Positions 6,942 to 11,631 of a DNA stretch of 11,631 nucleotides are shown one piece after another (the first letter of the stretch is position 1; the number at the start of each line of letters is the position of its first letter). Source of the stretch: Candidatus Peregrinibacteria bacterium RIFCSPLOWO2_01_FULL_39_12 (lineage in GTDB: Bacteria; Patescibacteriota; Gracilibacteria; UBA1369; LOWO2-01-FULL-3); NCBI GenBank assembly GCA_001787455.1, contig MFXA01000030.1:1-11631 (forward strand). Direction: 5' to 3'. Under the pieces are notes generated by a model. That model saw only the letters and a program-made list of their open reading frames with translations. It was not told the DNA's origin and did no database searches. The translations under genes and the position numbers were made by a program.

Positions 6942-7526
6942 TTAAAGGAGGCTTTTGATCCCAAATTCTTTAAGGAGTTTTCTTAAAAGAAAAATCGGCA
7001 AACCGACAACATTAAAATAATCGCCATCAATTTTTTTGATAAAAAGCGAGCCTAAACCCTGGATGGCATATCCGGCGGCTTTATCCTTACCTTCCCCTGA
7101 ATTTATATAAGCTTCAATGTCGGATTCTTCCAGACGGTCTACGGTTACCAATGTCGTTTCGAGCCCGGATACATTCTTTTTTGTTTTTGAATCGATTATA
7201 CATATTGCAGAGATAACTTTGTGAGTGGTTCCGCTAAGAAGCCTTAAAATACGCTTTGCATCCTCCCTGTCTTTCGGCTTGCCTATTTGATGTTCACCAA
7301 CCGCTACAACGGTGTCCACTCCTATTATAAGGGCATTTTTATAGTGATGCGCGACGTTTTGAGCTTTTCCGATTGCATTATGCATGGCGAGTTCTTCCGG
7401 AGTTAAGTGTGTATCTTTTTCTTCAAAATCGCTTGGATGGACAATAAAATCCACTTTGATTCCTTTAAGAAGTTTTTTTCTTCTTGGACTTTTGGACGCG
7501 AGGACAATTTGTTTAGGCAGATTCAT
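6942..7526 (-). CDS. maf: Maf/YhdE-type nucleoside triphosphate pyrophosphatase
   Basis: A 194-residue, full-length Maf family protein. These enzymes hydrolyse non-canonical or surplus nucleoside triphosphates to the monophosphate and pyrophosphate, and were first linked to septum formation. Visible motifs are ASKSPRRKKLL (10-20), GVDTVV (69-74, with Asp71 as a likely catalytic residue), IGKPKDREDA (81-90), LSGTTHKV (97-104) and KAAGYAIQG (149-157), then IDGDYFNVVGLP. The GYAIQG and NVVGLP forms point to the YhdE branch (dTTP/UTP pyrophosphatase) rather than the YceF branch. It starts at ATG 7526, divergent from rpsT, with no Shine-Dalgarno sequence. The S-layer gene downstream has its own promoter, so I see no functional pairing. 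Confidence 0.92.
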   Translation of the reverse strand: MNLPKQIVLASKSPRRKKLLKGIKVDFIVHPSDFEEKDTHLTPEELAMHNAIGKAQNVAHHYKNALIIGVDTVVAVGEHQIGKPKDREDAKRILRLLSGTTHKVISAICIIDSKTKKNVSGLETTLVTVDRLEESDIEAYINSGEGKDKAAGYAIQGLGSLFIKKIDGDYFNVVGLPIFLLRKLLKEFGIKSLL

Positions 7527-7550
7527 ATATGCGGGTCATAAATTTTTTAT

Positions 7551-7579
7551 TTGACTTAGGGTTACGCTTATCTTAGACT
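7551..7579 (+). promoter_or_regulatory. Promoter of rpsT
   Basis: TTGACT (7551-7556), a 17-bp spacer and TAGACT (7574-7579) lie 33 bases upstream of the rpsT ATG. The box lies in the 86-base divergent region shared with maf, so maf must be driven by overlapping signals on the other strand. I could not pick those out with confidence. Confidence 0.55.
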
Positions 7580-7612
7580 ACCGACGCTTATTATTATTCT
7601 AAAACAAGCAAA

Positions 7613-7924
7613 ATGCCAGTAATCCAATCCGCAAAGAAGCAAATGAGACAGGATATTAAGAGGAGAGCGCGAAATCATCCTCTTAAAAGCGAAGTTAAAA
7701 CATTGATGAAGAATGAGTTAAAGTTGATAAAAGGAGGCAAACTGGAAGATATAAAGAAAAATCTGCCTCATATATATTCCGTTATCGATACCGCCTGCAA
7801 GAAACATCTCCTTCATAAAAATACTGCGGCACGAAAGAAATCAAGATTGGCTTTGGCTTTGGCTGCTTTGGAAAAGGGCGGAGTAAAAGCTGTTGCAGGG
7901 ATAGTTGCGGGCGAATCTAAATAA
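7613..7924 (+). CDS. rpsT: 30S ribosomal protein S20 (bS20)
   Basis: A 103-residue, very basic, helical protein of the small ribosomal subunit that binds 16S rRNA and helps assembly. It shows the family outline: SAKKQMRQDIKRRARN near the N-terminus (6-21) and the diagnostic LHKNTAARKKSRLA at 67-80. It runs slightly longer than the usual 85-90 residues, with a small hydrophobic/Gly tail (GGVKAVAGIVAGESK). The ATG follows an A-rich leader without Shine-Dalgarno. The tRNA-Ile gene lies 101 bases downstream on the same strand, and I see no convincing terminator between them, so they may be co-transcribed. Confidence 0.93.
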   Translation: MPVIQSAKKQMRQDIKRRARNHPLKSEVKTLMKNELKLIKGGKLEDIKKNLPHIYSVIDTACKKHLLHKNTAARKKSRLALALAALEKGGVKAVAGIVAGESK

Positions 7925-7963
7925 ATTTTGCTTTCGAGTATTTTTTGTATTAAACTCTGTCGT

Positions 7964-8009
7964 GTGCCAGATGTAATTTTTGACGATTGAGATGTTCGGT
8001 ATTTGGCAC
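7964..8009 (+). other. Long-range inverted repeat between rpsT and the tRNA
   Basis: GTGCCAGATG (7964-7973) can pair with TATTTGGCAC (8000-8009) over 10 pairs including two G-U, leaving a 26-base loop. It ends 16 bases before the tRNA. There is no T run typical of a terminator. It may be a leader structure of the tRNA precursor or chance. Confidence 0.25.
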
Positions 8010-8043
8010 CGGTTCTTTAAAAAGTGGGCCTGTAGCTCAGTGG

Positions 8044-8433
8044 TTAGAGCAGTCGGCTTAAAGATATGATGCTAAGTTGTGCTAAAGGATGATGAATTTC
8101 GGAATGACAATTATGGCAAACTAAAATACATTTTTGAAGTTCGTTCTGAATTTTAGAAAACTTCCTGTTAGAAAGTGACCGAATATCTAATTTAAAGTCT
8201 TTCCTCTTAGGATTTTGATGATGGAATGTTAGTGCTGATAGATTTTTGTTATAATTACAAATCGAACATTTTCCACCTAATTCTTTAACTATCTGTAGTT
8301 TTCTTTGTAAACCGCGATCTTGTTGAGCTTGATAGCACTGATGTGTTTTGTTTTTGCAGCGTAAACTACAAAACATTTGTTGTTTACCTCCCAATTCTTT
8401 TCCACAGATTTTACAGTTTATGAAAGATTTCAT
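8044..8433 (-). CDS. HNH homing endonuclease encoded antisense within the intron
   Basis: A 129-residue protein with an N-terminal zinc-finger-like motif (CKIC at 7-10 and CSLRC at 22-26). The HNH nuclease domain follows: CSIC at 56-59, LTFHHQNP at 68-75, and CILVCHNCHSEIHH at 102-115. His71/His72, Asn108, His110 and His114 are the expected active-site and metal residues, and the two CxxC pairs (56/59 and 106/109) should bind structural zinc. Such enzymes cut intron-less alleles and so spread the intron. It is on the opposite strand from the tRNA, inside the P1 loop. Its last four sense codons and its TAA stop lie in tRNA exon 1; the stop is the complement of the conserved TTA of the D loop. 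All motifs are intact, so it may be active. The ATG at 8433 has no Shine-Dalgarno. Confidence 0.88.
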   Translation of the reverse strand: MKSFINCKICGKELGGKQQMFCSLRCKNKTHQCYQAQQDRGLQRKLQIVKELGGKCSICNYNKNLSALTFHHQNPKRKDFKLDIRSLSNRKFSKIQNELQKCILVCHNCHSEIHHPLAQLSIISLSRLL

Positions 8434-8439
8434 AACCAG

Positions 8440-8467
8440 ATAGTAACATAATACGTATCTATATCAA
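8440..8467 (-). promoter_or_regulatory. Possible promoter of the intron endonuclease gene
   Basis: On the minus strand TTGATA (8467-8462) and TACTAT (8445-8440) are spaced by 16 bp. Six bases separate the second box from the ATG at 8433, so the mRNA would be leaderless or nearly so. The -35 box ends 2 bases from the proposed internal guide sequence and overlaps the P1 extension. Confidence 0.3.
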
Positions 8468-8469
8468 AG

Positions 8470-8692
8470 GGCTGCCCGTCCTTTACGGTCGGGTATAATC
8501 TGTCAAATTCGGGGAAGCCTAAAGTTACAATGAGTAACTATGGTAATCCCGAGCCAAATCTTCGGTTGAAACCGAGGGGAGGTGTAGAGACTAGACGGCA
8601 GAGTTTTAAAAAAGTTTGCCAGGGCAGACTTTAGAACAAGGGATAGTCCAGCTTACAAACTCGAAAGGGTCTATGAAAATAGCAGTAAGATG
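8470..8692 (+). ncRNA. Group I ribozyme catalytic core
   Basis: The core folds in the canonical order. The internal guide is GGCUG (8470-8474). P2 is CCCG...CGGG (8475-8493). P3 is CTGTC (8500-8504) with GACGG (8594-8598). The P4/P5 region includes CGGGG-AAGCC and its partner in ATCCCGAGCC, with an AGTTAC/GTAACT hairpin in between. P7 is GACTA (8589-8593) with TAGTC (8644-8648). P8 is GTTTTA/TAGAAC enclosing AAGTTTGC/GCAGACTT. P9 is CTTAC/GTAAG enclosing two hairpins with GAAA tetraloops (ACTC-GAAA-GGGT and CTAT-GAAA-ATAG). The AGAGACTAGACGG and GGGATAGTCC blocks are the classic R and S elements that form the guanosine site. All core elements look intact, so self-splicing is expected. Confidence 0.88.
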
Positions 8693-8737
8693 CATAACCG
8701 ATTGGTCGTTGGTTCAATTCCAACCAGGCCCACCACA

Positions 8738-8760
8738 GAAATTTTGCTTCGCAAAATTTC
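8738..8760 (+). terminator. Hairpin directly after the tRNA gene
   Basis: GAAATTTTGC (8738-8747) and GCAAAATTTC (8751-8760) form a perfect 10-bp stem with a TTC loop, two bases after the CCA end. Downstream is A/T-rich (CTATAAAAATAAAATGTTTTT) but without an immediate T run, so it could be a terminator or a processing signal. It is closely related to the palindrome at 4831-4852. Confidence 0.45.
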
Positions 8761-8817
8761 CTATAAAAATAAAATGTTTTTCAGCATGTCCCTGAGAGCG
8801 TCCCCTGTTAGAAAATC

Positions 8818-9450
8818 TTATTTTTTCGCCGCTTTCACCTTTGTCTTGCTTGGTTTCACTTTCTTTATCAGTGATTTTGCTTCAGGTTTAGTTGGAGCTT
8901 TAGCTTCTTTGGCTTCCTTCACTTCTTTGTTTACCTTATTCGAAGCCCCGGCGTCTAAAACCTTCAAAATTCTATCGAGTTTTATGTTTATCATTGTAAG
9001 TTTTTCATCAAGTTTACTGTTGCCACCAGCGGAAGGTCGCGCACTTTTAACTTCCTTATTCCTGCCAAAACATTTATCACAATAGATTGGCTTATCTCCG
9101 GAAGGTTTAAATGGGACTTCACATTCTTTGCCACAATCACTGCAAACAGCTTCATGCATTTCCACTGGAGGTCTTTCGGCATAATCTCTGTCACCATAAC
9201 TTCTCCTGCCACCACCGCCGCCACGGGAATCATGTCTTCCAAAATCTCTACCGCCCGATCTTTCTCCTCTTGAGTCATTGTTTTTACCTTTGAAGCAGTC
9301 ACTACAAAAAACCGGTTTATCACCGCTAGGTCTAAAAGGCACTTCGCAAGATTTTTCGCACTCACTACAAATTGCTTGGTGCATTTGCATTGGCGGTCTT
9401 CTACCACCACCAAATCTTTTACCTCCTCTACCGTGATCATTATAAGCCAT
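8818..9450 (-). CDS. Protein with two CxxC-x17-CxxC zinc-ribbon domains and an RG-rich linker
   Basis: A 210-residue basic protein. Residues 23-52 and 98-127 are near-identical copies of one motif: MH-Q/E-A-I/V-CSxC, then CEVPF-R/K-PSGDKP, then a second CxxC. The spacing is exactly CxxC-x17-CxxC in both (28/31-49/52 and 103/106-124/127). They should bind one zinc each. I believe this corresponds to the short domain TIGR04272, found in archaea and Candidate Phyla Radiation bacteria. The linker (about 56-92) is rich in RG, GGG and RD, like RGG-type RNA-binding tracts. Residues of about 136-156 (LDEKLTMINIKLDRILKVLD) look like a short coiled coil. The tail from about 160 to 210 is Lys/Ala/Pro-rich and histone-like. 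RNA or DNA binding is a reasonable inference; the true role is unknown. The gene has its own promoter at 9477-9505. The ATG follows an A/T-rich leader. Confidence 0.85.
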   Translation of the reverse strand: MAYNDHGRGGKRFGGGRRPPMQMHQAICSECEKSCEVPFRPSGDKPVFCSDCFKGKNNDSRGERSGGRDFGRHDSRGGGGGRRSYGDRDYAERPPVEMHEAVCSDCGKECEVPFKPSGDKPIYCDKCFGRNKEVKSARPSAGGNSKLDEKLTMINIKLDRILKVLDAGASNKVNKEVKEAKEAKAPTKPEAKSLIKKVKPSKTKVKAAKK

Positions 9451-9467
9451 TGTAATTTTATTAATAA
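9451..9467 (-). promoter_or_regulatory. A/T-rich leader element before the zinc-ribbon gene
   Basis: On the minus strand TTATTAAT is followed by AAAATTACA and the ATG at 9450. It resembles the leaders of the S-layer and YtxH-like genes (TTACTAAC plus AAATTT) within one base of the same spacing, and again no Shine-Dalgarno is present. Confidence 0.35.
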
Positions 9468-9476
9468 ATGGGTTGC

Positions 9477-9505
9477 AGTTTAACCTTTAAGCCAGTAAAA
9501 AGCAA
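9477..9505 (-). promoter_or_regulatory. Promoter of the double zinc-ribbon gene
   Basis: On the minus strand TTGCTT (9505-9500), a 17-bp spacer and TAAACT (9482-9477) lie 26 bases before the ATG at 9450. The spacing and the TARANT -10 form agree with the promoters at 2924, 6882 and 7551. Confidence 0.45.
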
Positions 9506-9563
9506 ATTTTGTTTTAGATATTGGTTTTCGCGGAAACATCTACAAGAAGTTGAAAAATTACTT

Positions 9564-10964
9564 TTAGGCTTCATCGTCTTCCACATTTATCCCTCTTAAT
9601 AGAACCGAAACCGCCCCTCTGTAAAGACAACCATATTTTCTGCATCGTCGTATTCCCAAAAATAATTTTCTTTTCCATTCTTCCACACGGTCTTTTATTG
9701 AATCATCCATTTCACAGGCGTTTATGCTTCGCAGTAATTTTTTCGCATCATCACTTGAGGCATTTCTTTCATACGTGCAAATACCTGCGTCGCCCATAAG
9801 CGCTTCAACGATCGTTTCATTGAATTGTACTGCTGTAATAAATTTTACATTTCGGAAAGCCGGGAAAATGTCATTTGGATCCTCTTTCGCTTCCATATTT
9901 TCCACATTGCCTCTGGATGGAGCTCTTCCCCACTTTTTACCTTTTTTTCTACCAGCAGATGTGGTTTCGGAATCATATTCCAGTGACGATGTCCAGAATA
10001 TGGTTATTCTATAAAAATAATTTTCATCTGAATTTTCTGCAGCTTTATCCATGTCGGCATCAGCAATAACTTCTTCTATATCTAAAGTTATTCCTATTCT
10101 TTTAAATATTCTTCCTACTGTTCCCAGCCTTCCAGCTATTGTATGGTCTGCTACTTTTAATGTCTTTTCCAATTCATGTATTGTTGTTCCGTCTTCATCT
10201 CCCGAATCTGAACTAGGGTTATCGGCGGCTAGAGCGATGGCTTCGGCTATTCTGTAATTCATCTCACTTTTTTCCCCTTTAAATTTGTCACGATTCTCTC
10301 TGAGGCACTGCAGATATGATCTCTCTTCCGGAACGGCTTCCCGTGAGTCTTCTGGAGAGGTTGATGCAATGAGAAATTCCGCTTGAGGTTTTCGAGAAGG
10401 TGATCCTTTTACAGGTTTTTGTGCTGGTTCCGGCACAGGTTTCACAGGCACGGGCTTTGCAATTTTCGCACCATCATAATGCATGGTTTTTCTTGTTTCT
10501 TCATTGTCAATCACATAAACAGGCTCATGTCCTTTTGTTGGACATACCAACACAAAACCGTTTTGCATGTAGATTGTTGGGTTTAAGTCTGTTTTCGCTG
10601 TAGCTGCTATTCTCGCCAAATATGCATTTGCTTTTTCGACTAATTTTTCTATAAAGCCAATATCTTCATCCGTACATAATTCTTTAATATCAAGACAGAG
10701 ATACCTTTGGTGGAGGGCTTTAAGCAGTCTCCTTATGTTCACATCCTGAGTTCTCTCTATGATTGCGGCTAATTTTCTGTGCAATATAAGGGTTTCCTGC
10801 GAAATTGCTGTTGTTATCCGGATTCTGGCTGAATATCTGATTTTTTGAGTTTCTTGCGCTGTTAAACGCCCGAATTGTTCTACGCGTGCACGAGCTTCTT
10901 CGGCTGATTTATCGGAACAGTCCGGAATGTCCCCTCTTGATGTTTCGCAATCTTTCTCAGCCAT
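9564..10964 (-). CDS. Hypothetical protein, 466 residues
   Basis: I do not recognise this family. The protein is soluble, without signal peptide or membrane segment. An N-terminal helical region (about 20-125) is followed by a short beta-like segment (IYMQNGFVLVCPTKGHEPVYVI, 131-152) and a Pro/Lys-rich linker at 168-194 (PVPVKPVPEPAQKP). A second region starts near 213. Within it, residues of about 261-293 (IHELEKTLKVADHTIAGRL and on to GRIFKRIGI) have the spacing of a helix-turn-helix, followed by a possible wing (YFYRITIFW, 316-324). This hints at DNA binding but is only inferred. A basic patch (GRKKGKKWGRAPSRG, 338-352) and a cluster of Cys and Arg near the C-terminus (RRCRKYGC, 439-446) are notable. 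The gene starts 39 bases after the stop of the gene at 11004-11630 and is probably in one operon with it. Confidence 0.8.
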   Translation of the reverse strand: MAEKDCETSRGDIPDCSDKSAEEARARVEQFGRLTAQETQKIRYSARIRITTAISQETLILHRKLAAIIERTQDVNIRRLLKALHQRYLCLDIKELCTDEDIGFIEKLVEKANAYLARIAATAKTDLNPTIYMQNGFVLVCPTKGHEPVYVIDNEETRKTMHYDGAKIAKPVPVKPVPEPAQKPVKGSPSRKPQAEFLIASTSPEDSREAVPEERSYLQCLRENRDKFKGEKSEMNYRIAEAIALAADNPSSDSGDEDGTTIHELEKTLKVADHTIAGRLGTVGRIFKRIGITLDIEEVIADADMDKAAENSDENYFYRITIFWTSSLEYDSETTSAGRKKGKKWGRAPSRGNVENMEAKEDPNDIFPAFRNVKFITAVQFNETIVEALMGDAGICTYERNASSDDAKKLLRSINACEMDDSIKDRVEEWKRKLFLGIRRCRKYGCLYRGAVSVLLRGINVEDDEA

Positions 10965-11003
10965 AACAAAAAAATTCTAAAGAAAATAAAAAGTAATAGC
11001 TTC

Positions 11004-11630
11004 TTAATCATCCAGTGCCGAACTAAAATCTTCGCCTCTGGGTTGTCCTGAACTTATGTTTACAAATAGGCAAATATAAACTCCATGATTTACCACGTTG
11101 CGCACTTGTTCAGGAGCGGCATTTTGCATTTCAAGATATGTACGAACAGCTTTTGGTCCGGAAACCAAGATGGAATCATCTCTTCGGTGTCTTCGTATTT
11201 CATCGTCATCTTCTCCGCCACCCATCATTAGATCATCTGAACAAAACAAAATTTCCTCAGCTTTTCCTTGTTCTACCGGAAATTGTACCTCGGCCATTTT
11301 GCCCGGGTTGCCAAGCATTCCACTTGTCACGACTCCGATTGTTGGAGACTTCCATTCACTTTCACTTCTAATTGCCACTGATACACTTTGTAACCCAATG
11401 CCATTCAGCTCATTCCATGGATTTAATACCAGCGATACGGTGTCCCCTCTTTCCACCTCTGCCATTTGGATCCTTTGCCTCAACCACAATTGGATGGATT
11501 CGATTGTTTTTGGATCTCCTAGAAGCCCCTCCCAAGCTTCCACGTGAAACATACTTGCTATTTCCATGGAGAGATATTTGGCATTTTCAGCCCTGTCATA
11601 AGATGGCAAAGTAATATCTGCTTTTGGTAC
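11004..11630 (-). CDS. Hypothetical protein, 5' end cut by the right window edge
   Basis: The frame stays open to the right edge. A TTG at 11609 could be read as a start, but the seven codons before it (VPKADIT) read as normal protein, so the gene most likely begins beyond the window. The visible part is 208 residues: a soluble, acidic protein with VSLVLNPWNELNGIGLQSVSVAI and SPTIGVVTSG segments that look like beta strands. A very acidic Gly-rich loop (MMGGGEDDDEI) is followed by RRHRRDD. Near the end is a second strand-rich stretch (VYICLFVNISSG). No family motif is recognised. It is followed after 39 bases by the 466-residue gene on the same strand, so the two are likely co-transcribed and may act together. 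Confidence 0.75.
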   Translation of the reverse strand, partial: VPKADITLPSYDRAENAKYLSMEIASMFHVEAWEGLLGDPKTIESIQLWLRQRIQMAEVERGDTVSLVLNPWNELNGIGLQSVSVAIRSESEWKSPTIGVVTSGMLGNPGKMAEVQFPVEQGKAEEILFCSDDLMMGGGEDDDEIRRHRRDDSILVSGPKAVRTYLEMQNAAPEQVRNVVNHGVYICLFVNISSGQPRGEDFSSALDD

Positions 11631-11631
11631 T

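Larger units (their letters stand above)
8059..8692 (+). mobile_element. Group I intron (IC3-like) in the tRNA-Ile anticodon loop
   Basis: The intron is 634 nt. It follows U33 of the tRNA and ends in G (8692), as group I introns do. Exon 1 end CGGCU (8054-8058) can pair with GGCUG (8470-8474) as P1, with the expected G-U pair at the splice site. GATAT (8063-8067) and ATATC (8461-8465) extend P1 beyond a small internal loop. Everything between is an insertion carrying the HNH gene on the other strand. Without it the intron would be about 240 nt, a usual size for bacterial tRNA introns. From memory, the well-studied Azoarcus intron also sits in tRNA-Ile(CAU), but one codon further on. Confidence 0.9.
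8026..8735 (+). tRNA. tRNA-Ile(CAU) split by a group I intron
   Basis: Exon 1 (8026-8058, 33 nt) and exon 2 (8693-8735, 43 nt) join to a 76-nt tRNA with encoded CCA. The acceptor stem GGGCCTG pairs perfectly with CAGGCCC (8725-8731). The D stem is GCTC/GAGC, the anticodon stem GTCGG/CCGAT, the T stem GTTGG/CCAAC, and the discriminator is A. The joined anticodon loop is CTCATAA, giving anticodon CAU. The G1-C72 pair and the lack of a GGG/CCC anticodon stem exclude the initiator. The D arm (AGTGGTTAGAGCAG) and variable loop (TTGGTC) resemble E. coli tRNA-Ile2 more than elongator tRNA-Met, from memory. So C34 should be changed to lysidine by TilS to read AUA. The intron splits the loop exactly between U33 and C34. 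With a U before it and a G at its end, the splice sites are unambiguous. Confidence 0.93.

Noticed and set aside
8500..8505. TTGACA on the minus strand as -35 box for the endonuclease gene
   Set aside because: No acceptable -10 box lies 16-18 bp further on, and the bases are explained by the P3 strand of the ribozyme.
8026..8735. Reading the tRNA as initiator or elongator methionine
   Set aside because: The G1-C72 pair and the lack of a GGG/CCC anticodon stem rule out the initiator. The D arm and variable loop fit tRNA-Ile2 better than elongator Met, although identity finally depends on TilS recognition.
8690..9085. A 131-codon plus-strand frame beginning at the end of the intron
   Set aside because: It runs through tRNA exon 2 and the hairpin, then antisense to the zinc-ribbon gene, and its composition is that of a shadow of a Lys/Ala-rich protein.
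8991..9440. A 149-codon minus-strand frame overlapping the zinc-ribbon gene
   Set aside because: It is the same strand in another frame; the CxxC-x17-CxxC duplication proves which frame is used.
11607..11609. TTG start for the right-edge gene
   Set aside because: The open frame continues with plausible protein sequence to the window edge, and there is no promoter or leader element in front of it.
1..11631. CRISPR arrays, transposase genes, rRNA genes
   Set aside because: No regularly spaced repeats, no transposase-like motifs or terminal inverted repeats, and no conserved rRNA blocks were seen on either strand.

Overview
The window looks like chromosome from an uncultivated bacterium of the Candidate Phyla Radiation (Patescibacteria). 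A Peregrinibacteria-like lineage is my best guess, but it is not proven. The reasons are the AT-rich DNA, compact genes, a cysteine-rich family common in such genomes (1253-2917), a CxxC-x17-CxxC zinc-ribbon protein, an S-layer protein combining FlgD-type Ig repeats with SLH domains, a tRNA gene split by a group I intron, and the near absence of Shine-Dalgarno sequences. All 12 coding regions stop with TAA or TAG; none uses TGA.

Layout. At the left edge the 3' part of an unrecognised gene (2-1207) runs rightwards, followed by the cysteine-rich zinc-ribbon protein (1253-2917) and a small secreted protein (2979-3476). These converge with a leftward block read in the order maf (7526-6942), S-layer protein (6847-4841), YtxH-like protein (4759-4454) and tyrA (4452-3490). 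The S-layer gene has its own good promoter and a terminator-like hairpin at its stop codon. The YtxH-like gene and tyrA are one base apart and probably one transcript. rpsT (ribosomal protein S20) diverges from maf and is followed on the same strand by a tRNA gene.

The most interesting part is 8026-8735. It is a tRNA-Ile(CAU) gene whose anticodon loop is split exactly between U33 and C34 by a 634-nt group I intron. The catalytic core (8470-8692) can be folded by eye, including P1, P3, P7, P8 and two GAAA-capped P9 hairpins. The P1 loop holds an HNH endonuclease gene on the opposite strand. Its last four sense codons and stop codon lie in the tRNA 5' exon, so the gene runs across the splice site.

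Right of the tRNA all genes run leftwards: the duplicated zinc-ribbon protein with an RG-rich linker (9450-8818), then a 466-residue protein (10964-9564) and a gene cut by the right edge (11630-11004). The last two are 39 bases apart, probably one operon, and I recognise neither.

Regulation. Four genes have TTGNNN-17 bp-TARANT promoters 26-34 bases ahead of their start codons. Several of those starts follow an A/T-rich leader element (TTAYTAAY, then AAAWT) instead of a Shine-Dalgarno sequence. In the S-layer and YtxH-like genes this leader is nearly identical.
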